DNA from: SAR86 cluster bacterium
GTDB lineage: Bacteria > Pseudomonadota > Gammaproteobacteria > Pseudomonadales > Pseudohongiellaceae
Assembly (NCBI GenBank): GCA_002401885.1
Contig: NVUL01000045.1
Span: 1-64,000 of the forward strand
Length of the DNA: 64,000 nucleotides
Direction: 5' to 3'
This document shows positions 1 through 12,278 of this stretch, in pieces (the first letter of the stretch is position 1; each line of letters begins with the position of its first letter). Made by a program: the position numbers and the translations under genes. The notes below the pieces were generated by a model. It was not told the origin of the DNA, searched no databases, and was given only the letters and a program-made list of their open reading frames with translations.

Positions 1-1248
1 CGTGGTTCACTTAATACCCTGCTCGGCAATCACAAAGACCACCCAGAGTTTAGTCTGATTCAAGAGAGCAGCTACGGTTGCTGCCGCTGGTACTTCGCCT
101 TGGAGTCCTTACTCGGACAGCTGCTCAACAAGCCACTCAAGAAGCAGGATTTGGACATTAAATGTCTAATGATTTGTGCGCTCTATCAATTGAGAGAACT
201 GGAGGTTGCTGAATATGCCGTTATTAACGAGACTGTTTCAGCGGCCCTGATCTTCAAGAAGCCATGGGCGAAAGGTTTGGTGAATGCTGTCTTGCGCGGC
301 TATCAGCGCAAGAAAGACCAGCTAGAGCAAACGTTGACTGCCAGCCAACCAAATGGATATCTGGCATTTCCGAGTTGGTTAGAGTCAGAAATCAGCGGGC
401 AATGGCCAGAGCAGGCGTTATCTGTATTCCAGAACAGCAACCAGCGCCCGCCTATGACCTTGCGGGTTAACCTAGCGAGAAATTCCCGTGAGCAATATCT
501 TGAATCGCTGGCGGAGGCCGGCTTCGGTGCTACTGCCGGTGGCTTAGCTGATTCGGCTCTGTATCTAGATAATCCTGCCCCTGTCACAGACTTACCAGGA
601 TTCGCTGAGGGCAGAGTAAGCGTACAGGATGAGGCTTCGCAGCTTGTCCCTAGCCTGCTCCAACTCGAGCCAGCTCAGCACGTCCTAGATGCCTGTGCCG
701 CCCCCGGGGGTAAGAGCTGCCACATACTTGAAAGTGAGCACTTACTTACTAATTTGACCTCTATAGATATGAGCCAGTCAAAGCTCGACCGAATACGAGA
801 GAATTTTGAGAGGCTCGGGCTCAAGTCGAACTTGGTGGCTGCAGATGCCAGTGAATTAGAGACATGGTGGGACGGCAATCATTTCGACCGCATTCTTCTC
901 GATGCCCCCTGCTCAGCAACTGGCGTCATTCGTCGGCACCCGGATATCAAATTGCTGAGGAAGCCCGAACAGATTAAATCCTTGGGAGAAATTCAATCCA
1001 GCCTGCTGACTAAATTGTGGACTTGCCTCAAACCTGGAGGCCTGTTGCTCTATACCACTTGTTCTCTGCTACGGCAGGAGAACGAAGAGACTATTCGACG
1101 TTTTCTCGATTCTACTGATAGCGCTAAATATGAAGCCATAGCAGCCGATTGGGGAGTAGAATGTGCTCTCGGTAGGCAACTCCTGCCAGGGTCAAGTTCA
1201 GGCCCTGATGGTTTCTTCTACGCGGTGTTACGAAAAGAGTCTGCGTAG
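1..1248 (+). CDS. rsmB: 16S rRNA (cytosine-967-C5)-methyltransferase RsmB, 5' end outside window
   Basis: SAM-dependent enzyme that methylates C967 of 16S rRNA. The reading frame is open from base 1, so the true start lies upstream; about 415 residues are visible. The N-terminal part is the NusB-like RNA-binding domain, followed by a Rossmann methyltransferase with the SAM loop DACAAPGGKS. Both family cysteines are present: DAPCSATG (motif IV) and TTCS (motif VI), the latter being the nucleophile position in this family. It lies 42 bp before trkA on the same strand; the rsmB-trkA order is common in gammaproteobacteria. Internal candidate starts such as the TTG at base 100 are not real, because the preceding in-frame residues also match the NusB-like domain. 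Confidence 0.95.
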   Translation, partial: RGSLNTLLGNHKDHPEFSLIQESSYGCCRWYFALESLLGQLLNKPLKKQDLDIKCLMICALYQLRELEVAEYAVINETVSAALIFKKPWAKGLVNAVLRGYQRKKDQLEQTLTASQPNGYLAFPSWLESEISGQWPEQALSVFQNSNQRPPMTLRVNLARNSREQYLESLAEAGFGATAGGLADSALYLDNPAPVTDLPGFAEGRVSVQDEASQLVPSLLQLEPAQHVLDACAAPGGKSCHILESEHLLTNLTSIDMSQSKLDRIRENFERLGLKSNLVAADASELETWWDGNHFDRILLDAPCSATGVIRRHPDIKLLRKPEQIKSLGEIQSSLLTKLWTCLKPGGLLLYTTCSLLRQENEETIRRFLDSTDSAKYEAIAADWGVECALGRQLLPGSSSGPDGFFYAVLRKESA

Positions 1249-1290
1249 AATTTCTAGATTCAAACGTTCGATCAATAATGTAAGGCCAGC

Positions 1291-2664
1291 ATGAAAATAA
1301 TTATCCTCGGCGCCAACCAGGTTGGCAGCGCTCTAGCCGAAACCCTAGCGAATGAGGCCAACGACATTACGGTTGTCGATGCAGACACCGAGAAACTCCG
1401 CGAACTCAAAGACCATATCGATATCAGCACCGTTGCTGGACATCCCTCACTGCCAGATGTACTAGAGAGGGCTGGAGGTCAGGATGCGGATATGATTATC
1501 GCTGTCACTGAGAGCGATGAGATTAATATGGTCGCCTGTCGCGTAGCCTACTCACTTTTTCAAACACCAAAGAAGATCTGCCGCATTCGTGCCTCCTCCT
1601 ACCTGGTTACAGATAAGTTGTTTGGCCAACACGGTATCGCCGTGGACACAGTTATTAGTCCTGAGCTAATTGTCTCTAGCGACATCGAGCGCTTGCTAGA
1701 CCTGCCTGGCTCATTACAGGTACTAGATTTTGCTGATGGTAAAGTGCAACTCGTCGCGGTGAAGGCATACTACGGCGGCCCGCTCGTTGGCCAAGAGATT
1801 CGTTTACTACGCCAGCACATGCCATCGGTGGACACTCGTGTGGCCGCGATCTTTCGCAAGGACCGCCCGATTATTCCCGAAGGCTCTACAGTTATCGAGG
1901 CAGATGATGAGGTTTTTTTTGTGGCAGCACAGAAAGACATTCGCGCCTGCATGAGCGAACTGCGACGCATGGACAGACCCTATAAAAGATTAATGATTGC
2001 TGGCGGAGGCAATATCGGCATGCGCCTAGCTGAGAGTGTTGAAGATCGCTATCAGGTTAAGATTATTGAGAGAAATCTAGAGCGGTGTTCATTAATTTCG
2101 GAAACACTAAATCACGCTATCGTGCTAAACGGCGAAGCATCCCAGCGCGACCTGCTGATTGAAGAGAATATTTCTGATACCGATGTGTTTCTCGCGCTTA
2201 CTAACGACGACGAAGCGAATATCATGTCCTCCCTTTTGGCAAAAAGGCTAGGCGCGAAGAAAGTTATGACGCTTATAAACAATCCCGCCTACGTCGACCT
2301 CGTCCAAGGCGGCGAGATCGACATTGCCATTTCTCCACAGCAGGCAACGATTGGAAAGCTGCTCGCGCACGTTCGGCGCGGCGATGTCGTAAATGTACAT
2401 TCCCTGCGCAGGGGGGCCGCCGAGGCAATGGAAGCAATCGCTCATGGTGATGAAGCTTCATCGAAAGTTGTAGGCCGGGCTATCGAAGATATCGACCTGC
2501 CGGCGGGTACAACAATTGGAGCGATAGTCCGCAAAGATGAAGTCCTCATCGCTCATGACAAGACTGTAGTCGAACCTGACGATCACGTGATTTTGTTTCT
2601 TGTGGATCGCAAACGTATTCCTGAAGTGGAACGGCTGTTCCAAGTTGGTTTCAGCTTTTTCTAA
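1291..2664 (+). CDS. trkA: Trk system potassium uptake protein TrkA
   Basis: Peripheral NAD(H)-binding regulatory subunit of the Trk potassium transporter, acting on the cytoplasmic face of TrkH. The 457 residues fit the family length. Two RCK modules are visible: Rossmann loops [13 protein letters not shown] near residue 4 and [13 protein letters not shown] near residue 234, each followed by a TrkA-C domain. trkH follows 13 bp downstream, so the two are almost certainly co-transcribed. No defects seen. Confidence 0.96.
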   Translation: MKIIILGANQVGSALAETLANEANDITVVDADTEKLRELKDHIDISTVAGHPSLPDVLERAGGQDADMIIAVTESDEINMVACRVAYSLFQTPKKICRIRASSYLVTDKLFGQHGIAVDTVISPELIVSSDIERLLDLPGSLQVLDFADGKVQLVAVKAYYGGPLVGQEIRLLRQHMPSVDTRVAAIFRKDRPIIPEGSTVIEADDEVFFVAAQKDIRACMSELRRMDRPYKRLMIAGGGNIGMRLAESVEDRYQVKIIERNLERCSLISETLNHAIVLNGEASQRDLLIEENISDTDVFLALTNDDEANIMSSLLAKRLGAKKVMTLINNPAYVDLVQGGEIDIAISPQQATIGKLLAHVRRGDVVNVHSLRRGAAEAMEAIAHGDEASSKVVGRAIEDIDLPAGTTIGAIVRKDEVLIAHDKTVVEPDDHVILFLVDRKRIPEVERLFQVGFSFF

Positions 2665-2677
2665 CAGCTAAAAAACT

Positions 2678-4132
2678 ATGCACGCTTCTATCATCGTAAA
2701 AATATTAGGTATATTGCTAATGCTCTTTAGTGCGTTAGGCAATTTGCCGCCATTACTCGTCTCATATATTTATGCTGATGGTATGGCCAGCGTTTTTACA
2801 AATTCTCTACTTATTATTTTTAGTATTGGTTTCTTGATGTGGCTGGCGACTGTTAGATCACGCGCAGAACTGGGTACGCGAGACGGATTTTTAGTCGTGA
2901 CTCTATTTTGGGCAGTACTAGGTGTCGCTGGCTCCTTGCCATTTATTTTCTCCTCTGCAGTAGAATTGTCCATAACCGATGCGGTGTTTGAATCGCTTTC
3001 CGGGCTTACCACCACCGGCGCTACAGTGATTTCCGGTCTCGATGATTTGCCCAAGTCGATTCTATTCTATAGACAACAGCTTCAGTGGTTGGGCGGAATG
3101 GGCATCATCGTGCTAGCCATGGCATTGCTGCCAATGCTTGGTATTGGTGGGATGCAGCTCTACCGAGCTGAAAGTCCGGGGCCAGTGAAAGACAATAAGT
3201 TAGTGCCTCGACTTGCAGAAACGGCCAAGGCGCTTTGGTATATCTATCTCACGCTGACGGTTGTTTGCGCTCTCGCATACTGGATTGTTGGCATGGATCT
3301 ATTCGATGCGATTAGCCATAGCTTCACCACTGTTGCCATTGGCGGCTTCTCTACTCATGATCTTAGCCTCGGTTATTTTGACAACCCTGCTGTAGAGATC
3401 ATTGCCATCATATTCATGTTTATTGCGGGCGTGAATTTTGCACTACACTTTACTGCTTGGCAGAGAAGGAAGGTAGGTCACTACCTCTACGATCCGGAAT
3501 TTAAATTCTACGCATTTATTCTCGGATCCGTCTCGGTTGTTACTGTTGCAGTGCTGTATTTTTCGGATATTTATTCGAGCCTATTCGAGTCCACGATAAA
3601 GGGCGTTTTTCAAGTCGTGTCTATGGCAACGACTACCGGGTTCGCAACGGCCGATTTTAATTCATGGCCTCTGTTTTTACCCTATGTCCTCCTCTATGCG
3701 GCCATCATAGGCGCCTGCGCCGGCTCTACCGGCGGCGGCATGAAAGTCATTCGCATCCTGTTGATCTTCAAACAAGGTTTTCGAGAGGTGCAACGATTGA
3801 TTCATCCCCACGCCGTTATACCCATCAAGCTTGGAGGGCAACGGGTCTCGGATCGGATAGTGGAATCTGTCTGGGGTTTCTTCGCGGTCTATGTAATGGT
3901 GTTTATGGTTATGCTGCTAGCATTGCTTGCTACAGGCCTCGATATTGTTACAGCCTTCAGTGCAGTAGGCGCATGCATAAACAATCTAGGTCCGGGCCTC
4001 GCCGAAGTTTCTGTAACTTACGGCCAACTTCCTGCTGCGGCAAAATGGATATTGTGTTTTGCAATGTTATTGGGGCGGCTGGAGATTTTTACATTGTTGG
4101 TGCTGTTTACTCCAATGTTTTGGAAAAGATAA
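2678..4132 (+). CDS. trkH: Trk system potassium transporter TrkH
   Basis: Integral membrane potassium-translocating subunit, 484 residues with repeated membrane-pore-membrane units. Selectivity-filter-like stretches include LTTTGATV near residue 112, TVAIGGFST near 220, ATTTGFAT near 317 and INNLGPGL near 435. Together with TrkA just upstream it forms the Trk uptake system. The last six codons (MFWKR and stop) are also the start of a tandem repeat that continues downstream, so the 3' end of the gene has been partly duplicated outside the reading frame. Confidence 0.95.
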   Translation: MHASIIVKILGILLMLFSALGNLPPLLVSYIYADGMASVFTNSLLIIFSIGFLMWLATVRSRAELGTRDGFLVVTLFWAVLGVAGSLPFIFSSAVELSITDAVFESLSGLTTTGATVISGLDDLPKSILFYRQQLQWLGGMGIIVLAMALLPMLGIGGMQLYRAESPGPVKDNKLVPRLAETAKALWYIYLTLTVVCALAYWIVGMDLFDAISHSFTTVAIGGFSTHDLSLGYFDNPAVEIIAIIFMFIAGVNFALHFTAWQRRKVGHYLYDPEFKFYAFILGSVSVVTVAVLYFSDIYSSLFESTIKGVFQVVSMATTTGFATADFNSWPLFLPYVLLYAAIIGACAGSTGGGMKVIRILLIFKQGFREVQRLIHPHAVIPIKLGGQRVSDRIVESVWGFFAVYVMVFMVMLLALLATGLDIVTAFSAVGACINNLGPGLAEVSVTYGQLPAAAKWILCFAMLLGRLEIFTLLVLFTPMFWKR

Positions 4133-4320
4133 GCTATTCTCACTCCTATATCATTTACGTATAAACGGCTTAGCTGAGGCGCATCTCTCAGTTTGAGTAT
4201 CCCCAATGTTTTGGAAAAGATAAGCTATTTTCAGTTCTCTATCATCTACGTGCAAACGACTTAGCTGAAACACATCTCTCGAGTTGAGTATCCCGATGTT
4301 TTGGGAACGTTAAGAAATTA
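4112..4320. repeat. Tandem repeat, about 2.3 copies of a 90-91 bp unit at the trkH 3' end
   Basis: Copy 1 starts at 4112 inside the trkH C-terminus (ccaatgttttggaaaagata), copy 2 at 4203 and a partial, diverged copy 3 at 4293. Copies 1 and 2 are similar along their whole length. The third ends at the stop codon of the convergent acyltransferase gene. It looks like a segmental duplication of the trkH tail and its downstream spacer. Function unknown. Confidence 0.85.
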
Positions 4321-5142
4321 GTAAAACTTTTTCCCATCCGGCTGCCTTCGAAATCGTTTATATTCCCACTGATACTGCTCTACTGCCATGAGGACACAGC
4401 CTTCTACTGATTTATTGAGTCCACGAACAGATGTGAGCAGATCTTCGTCGTAGATCGATTGATCCGCTTCTCGAATAGTTAGCTTAAACCCTCCACCTTT
4501 CGGTAGGCGTACCACAAAGCCACAGAACACCCTGGCCTTCGAGCGCGCTACAAGCTTGCTCACCAACGTCATCGTTAACGCCTGTTCACCGAAAAATTTG
4601 GCGAACTCTCCTCCTTCGTCATTCGGCACTTGATCAGGCAAGACACCCACCATCTCCCCTCTCTGCAGCGCCTTGAGCACTAAAGAGACTCCCTTTCGGT
4701 CCGTCGGTGCCAATTTTATTCCGCCCCGAGATCGGGTGCGTTGTAGCAGGCGATCTAGTGCAGGCAGCTTAGGTGGCTGATACATAAAGGTCGATACAAT
4801 GTCTTGGCACACATACATGCCGAATATTTCCCAATTACTTAGATGGGGCGCCAATAGGATGATGCCCTGGCTCCCGTTCGCGGCTTGCCTGAATTCTTCG
4901 AGGCCTTCGGTCTGGGTAACGAGAGAATAGGTCTTATCTATCGGTAACATCCACGACTTGCCCATCTCCATTGCTGTGCTCGCTGTGCTAGTCAGGCTCT
5001 CTTTCGCAAGGCGAGATATTTTCTCGTTAGACAAATCAGGAAAACAGACTCTTAAATTCTTTAAAGTCGTATTTCGCGCTCTATTGGGAAGGTAATAGAG
5101 CATTGCTCCCCAGATCGAGGCCAGCCCATGGATAATCCCCAT
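4318..5142 (-). CDS. Lysophospholipid/lipid A-type acyltransferase (LpxL/HtrB family)
   Basis: Membrane-associated acyltransferase of the LPLAT superfamily, likely acting in lipid A or phospholipid acylation. At 274 residues it is shorter than typical LpxL (about 300). The catalytic HX4E motif is HLSNWE near residue 100, and an LPDQVPND block near residue 170 matches the second conserved block. The N-terminus (YYLPNRARNTTLKNL) matches the conserved start of LpxL-like proteins, though the usual N-terminal membrane helix is short or missing; an upstream start cannot be excluded. It is convergent with trkH, and the substrate cannot be assigned. Confidence 0.85.
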   Translation of the reverse strand: MGIIHGLASIWGAMLYYLPNRARNTTLKNLRVCFPDLSNEKISRLAKESLTSTASTAMEMGKSWMLPIDKTYSLVTQTEGLEEFRQAANGSQGIILLAPHLSNWEIFGMYVCQDIVSTFMYQPPKLPALDRLLQRTRSRGGIKLAPTDRKGVSLVLKALQRGEMVGVLPDQVPNDEGGEFAKFFGEQALTMTLVSKLVARSKARVFCGFVVRLPKGGGFKLTIREADQSIYDEDLLTSVRGLNKSVEGCVLMAVEQYQWEYKRFRRQPDGKKFY

Positions 5143-5415
5143 TGGTAGCCTCGCCGTTATGAGTAGGAATGAGAGTAAGAAATAGTATTTAAGTGTAGCG
5201 ATAATGATTTCTCATTTAGATAGGTCGATTAAATTGGTTGGAAATAGAAGCATAATTCTCATGTAGAAACAATCGACTGAATCCTGCCCGCTATCCCCTT
5301 ATCTGGCCTGCTGGTGGATTAGTTCGGGATAATCGAGGATAATTGCAAGCCTTTGACTTCATAGTCATTTAACGAGACAAACCATCCAAATCCATCCAAG
5401 CAAATCGGCCAGCGC
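5143..5415. other. Intergenic region between divergent acyltransferase and glyQ genes
   Basis: 273 bp, AT-rich, and expected to hold the promoters of both genes. The only structure seen is a short inverted repeat tgact/agtca near 5355. No convincing sigma-70 promoter, T-box or small gene was recognised. Confidence 0.5.
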
Positions 5416-6345
5416 GTGAACAAGAATTTAGACAGTAGCACCTTTCAAGGACTCATTTTTGCCTTGCAACAGTTTTGGGCTGATCAAGGGTGCGTCATCA
5501 TGCAGCCTCTCGATATGGAAGTCGGTGCGGGGACGTTCCATCCGGCTACTTTTTTGCGAGCCATCGGACCCGAGTCTTGGAATACCGCTTACGTTCAACC
5601 CTGTCGTCGACCTACTGACGGTCGTTATGGCGAAAATCCCAACAGGTTGCAGCATTATTACCAATTTCAAGTGCTCCTGAAGCCCTCTCCAAAGAACATC
5701 CAAGAACTCTATCTTGATTCATTACGCTCTCTCGGTATCGATATGTCGATACACGATATTCGATTCGTCGAAGACAATTGGGAATCTCCAACTCTTGGCG
5801 CCTGGGGATTAGGTTGGGAAGTATGGCTGAATGGAATGGAGGTAACACAGTTCACTTACTTCCAGCAGGTTGGTGGATTGGAGTGTTACCCCGTGAGTGG
5901 CGAAATCACCTACGGCATCGAGCGAATCGCTATGTACCTACAAGGCGTCGACAGCATCTATGACATTGTATGGACTGATGGCCCCGATGGCGTAGTTACC
6001 TATGGTGATGTTTTTAAACAGAACGAAGTAGAAATGTCCGCCTTTAATTTTGAGCATGTCGATGTCGATACTCTTTTCCGTAATTTTGATGATTGCGAGC
6101 GACAATGTGAGGCTCTGATAGACAAGCAGCTGGCACTACCAGCCTATGAACAAGTATTGAAGGCCTCGCACTATTTCAATTTACTTGATGCAAGAAATGC
6201 CATCTCGGTGACAGAGCGACAGCGCTTCATCCTTCGTGTGAGGACGCTCGCGCGCGCAGTTGCGGAAGCCTATTACGAGAGCCGCAAACAGCTCGGTTTC
6301 CCGCTGGCGAGCGAAGCGCTCCGTAAGGAATTTTTGGAAAAATAG
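5416..6345 (+). CDS. glyQ: Glycyl-tRNA synthetase alpha subunit
   Basis: Catalytic class II aminoacyl-tRNA synthetase subunit that, with GlyS, charges tRNA-Gly in the alpha2-beta2 bacterial enzyme. The 309 residues match the family. The N-terminal block [17 protein letters not shown] and the block [18 protein letters not shown] near residue 60 are diagnostic. The start is GTG at 5416; the in-frame residues NLDSSTFQ fit the family N-terminus. glyS begins 3 bases after the glyQ stop codon, so the subunits are co-translated. Confidence 0.97.
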   Translation: MNKNLDSSTFQGLIFALQQFWADQGCVIMQPLDMEVGAGTFHPATFLRAIGPESWNTAYVQPCRRPTDGRYGENPNRLQHYYQFQVLLKPSPKNIQELYLDSLRSLGIDMSIHDIRFVEDNWESPTLGAWGLGWEVWLNGMEVTQFTYFQQVGGLECYPVSGEITYGIERIAMYLQGVDSIYDIVWTDGPDGVVTYGDVFKQNEVEMSAFNFEHVDVDTLFRNFDDCERQCEALIDKQLALPAYEQVLKASHYFNLLDARNAISVTERQRFILRVRTLARAVAEAYYESRKQLGFPLASEALRKEFLEK

Positions 6346-6347
6346 TC

Positions 6348-8426
6348 ATGTCGAAACAAGATTTTCTAGTCGAATTGGGCACAGAGGAATTGCCTCCAAA
6401 GGCACTACTCAAGCTGTCAAAATCATTTCAGGCCGGAGTAGTAGAGGGCCTCAAGAAGGAGTCCCTCGCTCACGGTGATGTGAAGTCCTTCGCTACACCT
6501 CGCCGATTAGCCATCTTGGTCTCCGCGTTGGATACGAAACAGGCTGACAGACTAACCGAAAAATTTGGCCCAGCTGTGAAGGCCGCATTCGATGCCGATG
6601 GTAAACCCACACGCGCGGCGGATGGATTCGCCAAGTCTTGTGGTGTGATCGTTGCCGACCTAGGCCGTGCTTCGAAAGACGGCGTGGAGAAACTTAGCTT
6701 TTCGTCCACGCTGCCTGGCAAGTCGACAAATGAACTATTGCCTGCAATCGTCAATACGGCTCTCGCCAAGCTTCCTATACCAAAAAGAATGCGGTGGGGT
6801 GCATCGAGAGATGAATTCGTGCGACCGGTCCATTGGCTAGTAATGTTATTCGGTGAAGAAGTCGTTCCATCTAATATTATGGGAGTGGAGTCAGGCGCCG
6901 ACAGTTTTGGACATCGCTTCCACCACCCTGACAAGATCCACATCAGCAAGGCAAGTGAGTACGAAGCACTTATGCTAGAACCCGGCAACGTTATCGCCGA
7001 TTTTGCTAAGCGTAGAGAACTGATTCGAAATGCGATCCTCGCCGAGGGTGAGAAGCTCAATGCTAATACCGTGGTTGATGAATCACTTCTGGACGAGGTG
7101 ACAGGCCTCGTTGAATATCCCGTCGCCTTAACAGGTAAATTCGATGAATTATTTTTGCAGGTTCCATCGGAGGCGCTGATCCTAGCGATGAAATCTCATC
7201 AGAAATGCTTCTATCTATTGAACAAGGAAGAAGAGCTACTGCCGTATTTCGTGACCGTAAGCAATATCCGTAGCAATGACCCTTCACAGGTTATAAAGGG
7301 CAATGAGAGAGTAATTCGCCCTCGCCTAGCAGATGCGAAGTTTTTCTACGAGACCGATAAACAAGCAACATTGGAAAGTCGTTTAGATCAGCTTAAAAAA
7401 GTCGTGTTTCAAGAGAAGCTAGGTACCGTCTACGATCGCAGTTTAAGGGTCGCAAATCTGGTCAAATTTATTGCGTCAAATACAGGCGAGAACGAAGTAC
7501 AAAGCGAGAGAGCTGCCATGCTCTCTAAATGTGACTTGGTCACGAAAATGGTTGGCGAATTTGCTGACCTGCAGGGCCTAATGGGTTCTTATTATGCTGC
7601 CAATGATGGTGAGCCAGAGCCAGTAACCACGGCTATTAGCGAGCAGTATATGCCTAAATATGCGGGTGACGATCTCCCGTCTACTGCCATAGGTAGCATA
7701 TTGGCGGTTGCCGATAAGCTCGATTCGATTGTAGGATTATTTGCCATCGGCCAACCTCCAACTGGTTCTAAAGACCCTTTCGCACTTCGACGTTCTGCCA
7801 TCGGCGTATTACGCATTATGGTTGAAAACAAATTGGATCTAGACCTCCTGGCCTGCATAGAGGCATCTCTGAAGGGGTTCGAGTCATTAGAGATAGATGC
7901 CGATACTGCCGAGAACGTTTTTGAATTCATGCTGGAAAGATTTCGTAGCTGGTATTCAGACGAAGGTATTCCTAGCAATGTTTTCCAGTCTGTTATGCAG
8001 ATCAAACCACGCAAGCCGTATGATTTCGCGAAACGAATACAGGCTGTATCTAGTTTCGTACAGCTCCAGGAATCTGCAGCATTGGCCGCTGCAAATAAGC
8101 GAGTCTCAAACCTGTTAGACAAGGTCGATGCCGCTTCCCTATCGACCGAGGTTAGCGAGGCACTATTAGAAGATGACGCTGAAAAAATACTCTTTCAACA
8201 GCTGCGTGATAAGGAACTGAATACGATGCCTTTGTTCGAAGCTGGCGACTATACATCGGGGCTTGCGGAGCTTGCTCAACTAAAAGATTCCGTAGATGGA
8301 TTTTTCGATGACGTACTTGTTATGTGCGATGACATTTCTGTGCAGAATAATCGCATTGCACTGTTGCAGCGTCTGCGTAATATTTTCCTTAAAGTAGCGG
8401 ATATCTCTTTCTTGCACACCTCTTAG
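6348..8426 (+). CDS. glyS: Glycyl-tRNA synthetase beta subunit
   Basis: Beta subunit of the tetrameric glycyl-tRNA synthetase, 692 residues (family about 690). The N-terminus FLVELGTEELPPKAL and the central MKSHQKCFYL and FEADKQ-like (FYETDKQ) blocks are characteristic. The C-terminal part carries the anticodon-binding-like helical domain. It sits two bases after glyQ and just before gmhB. Confidence 0.97.
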   Translation: MSKQDFLVELGTEELPPKALLKLSKSFQAGVVEGLKKESLAHGDVKSFATPRRLAILVSALDTKQADRLTEKFGPAVKAAFDADGKPTRAADGFAKSCGVIVADLGRASKDGVEKLSFSSTLPGKSTNELLPAIVNTALAKLPIPKRMRWGASRDEFVRPVHWLVMLFGEEVVPSNIMGVESGADSFGHRFHHPDKIHISKASEYEALMLEPGNVIADFAKRRELIRNAILAEGEKLNANTVVDESLLDEVTGLVEYPVALTGKFDELFLQVPSEALILAMKSHQKCFYLLNKEEELLPYFVTVSNIRSNDPSQVIKGNERVIRPRLADAKFFYETDKQATLESRLDQLKKVVFQEKLGTVYDRSLRVANLVKFIASNTGENEVQSERAAMLSKCDLVTKMVGEFADLQGLMGSYYAANDGEPEPVTTAISEQYMPKYAGDDLPSTAIGSILAVADKLDSIVGLFAIGQPPTGSKDPFALRRSAIGVLRIMVENKLDLDLLACIEASLKGFESLEIDADTAENVFEFMLERFRSWYSDEGIPSNVFQSVMQIKPRKPYDFAKRIQAVSSFVQLQESAALAAANKRVSNLLDKVDAASLSTEVSEALLEDDAEKILFQQLRDKELNTMPLFEAGDYTSGLAELAQLKDSVDGFFDDVLVMCDDISVQNNRIALLQRLRNIFLKVADISFLHTS

Positions 8427-8451
8427 TTCTGTTTAGTCAATGCGAGCGGCC

Positions 8452-9006
8452 ATGAAGATTATAGTGCTAGATCGAGATGGTGTTATCAATCAAGACTCGG
8501 ACGACTATATAAAGTCAGCAGAAGAGTTCATTCCCATCGAAGGTAGCATCTCTGCTATAGCACGATTGTGTGCGGCTGGATTCAAAGTCGTGGTTGCAAC
8601 TAACCAGTCGGGGCTTTCTCGTAAGTTTTTTGATGAAGACCAATTATCCGAAATTCATCATTTGTTGTGCTCTCTGGTTGAGGAGGCGGGCGGCATAATC
8701 GATGGCATCTTCTATTGCCCTCATCACCCCGAAGAAGATTGCTCTTGTAGGAAACCAAAAACTGGCCTCCTTGAACAAATTGAGAACGAGTTTGCTTGTG
8801 AACTTCAGGGCTGCTATTTCGTAGGTGATAGCCTGAAGGATATTGAGGCTGCTCGTGCATTTGACTGTAAACCCATCTTGGTCCTCACCGGCAAGGGCTT
8901 GATTACCGAACAGAGCCTTTGTGAAATGAATGACGTGTCTGTACCCACTTACGACGATTTGGCTATAGCTGTTTCCCACATTCTTGGGTCATTGGATGAT
9001 GACTAG
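8452..9006 (+). CDS. gmhB: D-glycero-beta-D-manno-heptose-1,7-bisphosphate 7-phosphatase
   Basis: HAD-family phosphatase that removes the 7-phosphate of heptose bisphosphate in ADP-heptose synthesis for the LPS core. From ATG 8452 it has 184 residues. HAD motif I is LDRDGVIN, motif II is VATNQSG, and the zinc-binding loop CPHHPEEDCSCRKP near residue 90 is typical of GmhB. Motif IV is GDSLKDIEAA. An ATG at 8440 would add four residues, but the family starts at MKIIVLDRDG. The end overlaps the next gene. Confidence 0.93.
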   Translation: MKIIVLDRDGVINQDSDDYIKSAEEFIPIEGSISAIARLCAAGFKVVVATNQSGLSRKFFDEDQLSEIHHLLCSLVEEAGGIIDGIFYCPHHPEEDCSCRKPKTGLLEQIENEFACELQGCYFVGDSLKDIEAARAFDCKPILVLTGKGLITEQSLCEMNDVSVPTYDDLAIAVSHILGSLDDD

Positions 9007-9718
9007 ATTATTTCTGGGCATGCGATCCTTTGTTTTTTATATTGGCTACTATTCAGTCACCGTTTTTCTATCCATTTTTTTCATACTTTTATTCTCAATC
9101 CTACCACCTAAGGGACGACATATTTTTGCCAGCACCTGGTGTGGCTTTGTTTTGGGATGGTTGCGACTCTGTTGCGGTGTTAGGTATGTAGTTCACGGCC
9201 TTGAAAACTTACCAAAGACGCCAGCTATTATATTGGCCAATCATCAAAGTAGTTGGGAGACGATTCTATTCTATAAACTCGTTTTCCCTGTCTCTCCGAT
9301 ATTAAAGAAAGAGCTAACTGAAATACCTTTTTGGGGCTGGTCTATGCGACTTCTTAAACCCATAGCAATCGATAGGAGTAAACCTCGAGAAGCTGGTCGT
9401 TCATTGCTAATACAAGGTGTCGATCGAATTCAGAATGGAAACTCGGTTATCGTTTTCCCCGAGGGCAGCCGTTCCAAGTACGGCAGCGTCAAACGTTTTT
9501 CTCGTGGCGGCGCGAAGCTTGCCATTGCCGCAAACACAGCCATCATCCCGATAGCTCACAATGCGGGGTATTGCTGGCCAGCTCATGAATTTATCAAAAG
9601 ACCCGGGATAGTTACCGTGGTTATTGGGGAGAGAATGGAACTCGGTGAACGTGACGCCAGCGAACTTACTGCCGATGTCGAGGACTGGATACGCAAAAAG
9701 GTAGCTGAACTTAGCTAG
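8996..9718 (+). CDS. 1-acyl-sn-glycerol-3-phosphate acyltransferase (PlsC family)
   Basis: Membrane acyltransferase likely making phosphatidic acid from lysophosphatidic acid. About 240 residues with an N-terminal hydrophobic segment (residues about 10-38), then the catalytic NHQSSWE motif (HX4E form of HX4D), and the FPEGSRSKYG block near residue 155. The preferred ATG at 8996 or 8999 overlaps the gmhB stop codon, implying translational coupling. The gmhB-plsC order after glyS is common in gammaproteobacteria. Confidence 0.9.
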   Translation: MMTRLFLGMRSFVFYIGYYSVTVFLSIFFILLFSILPPKGRHIFASTWCGFVLGWLRLCCGVRYVVHGLENLPKTPAIILANHQSSWETILFYKLVFPVSPILKKELTEIPFWGWSMRLLKPIAIDRSKPREAGRSLLIQGVDRIQNGNSVIVFPEGSRSKYGSVKRFSRGGAKLAIAANTAIIPIAHNAGYCWPAHEFIKRPGIVTVVIGERMELGERDASELTADVEDWIRKKVAELS

Positions 9719-9774
9719 TACTCTTACTGGGTACTAACTAAATTCGATTTGTGTGTTTACTAGGTTAGCAGGCT

Positions 9775-12234
<2,460 letters not shown>

Positions 12235-12278
12235 CTATCGGCTACCTTCCCCTTAATATCGGATAATTTGGCTAAAAA

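Noticed and set aside
3664-4164. 166-residue frame overlapping trkH
   Set aside because: It is an alternative frame of a clear trkH coding region with Arg/His-rich, non-protein-like composition.
9716-9736. Possible terminator between the convergent plsC-like gene and gyrB (tagtac/gtacta)
   Set aside because: The stem is only 6 bp with a 9-base loop and no T-run, too weak to claim.
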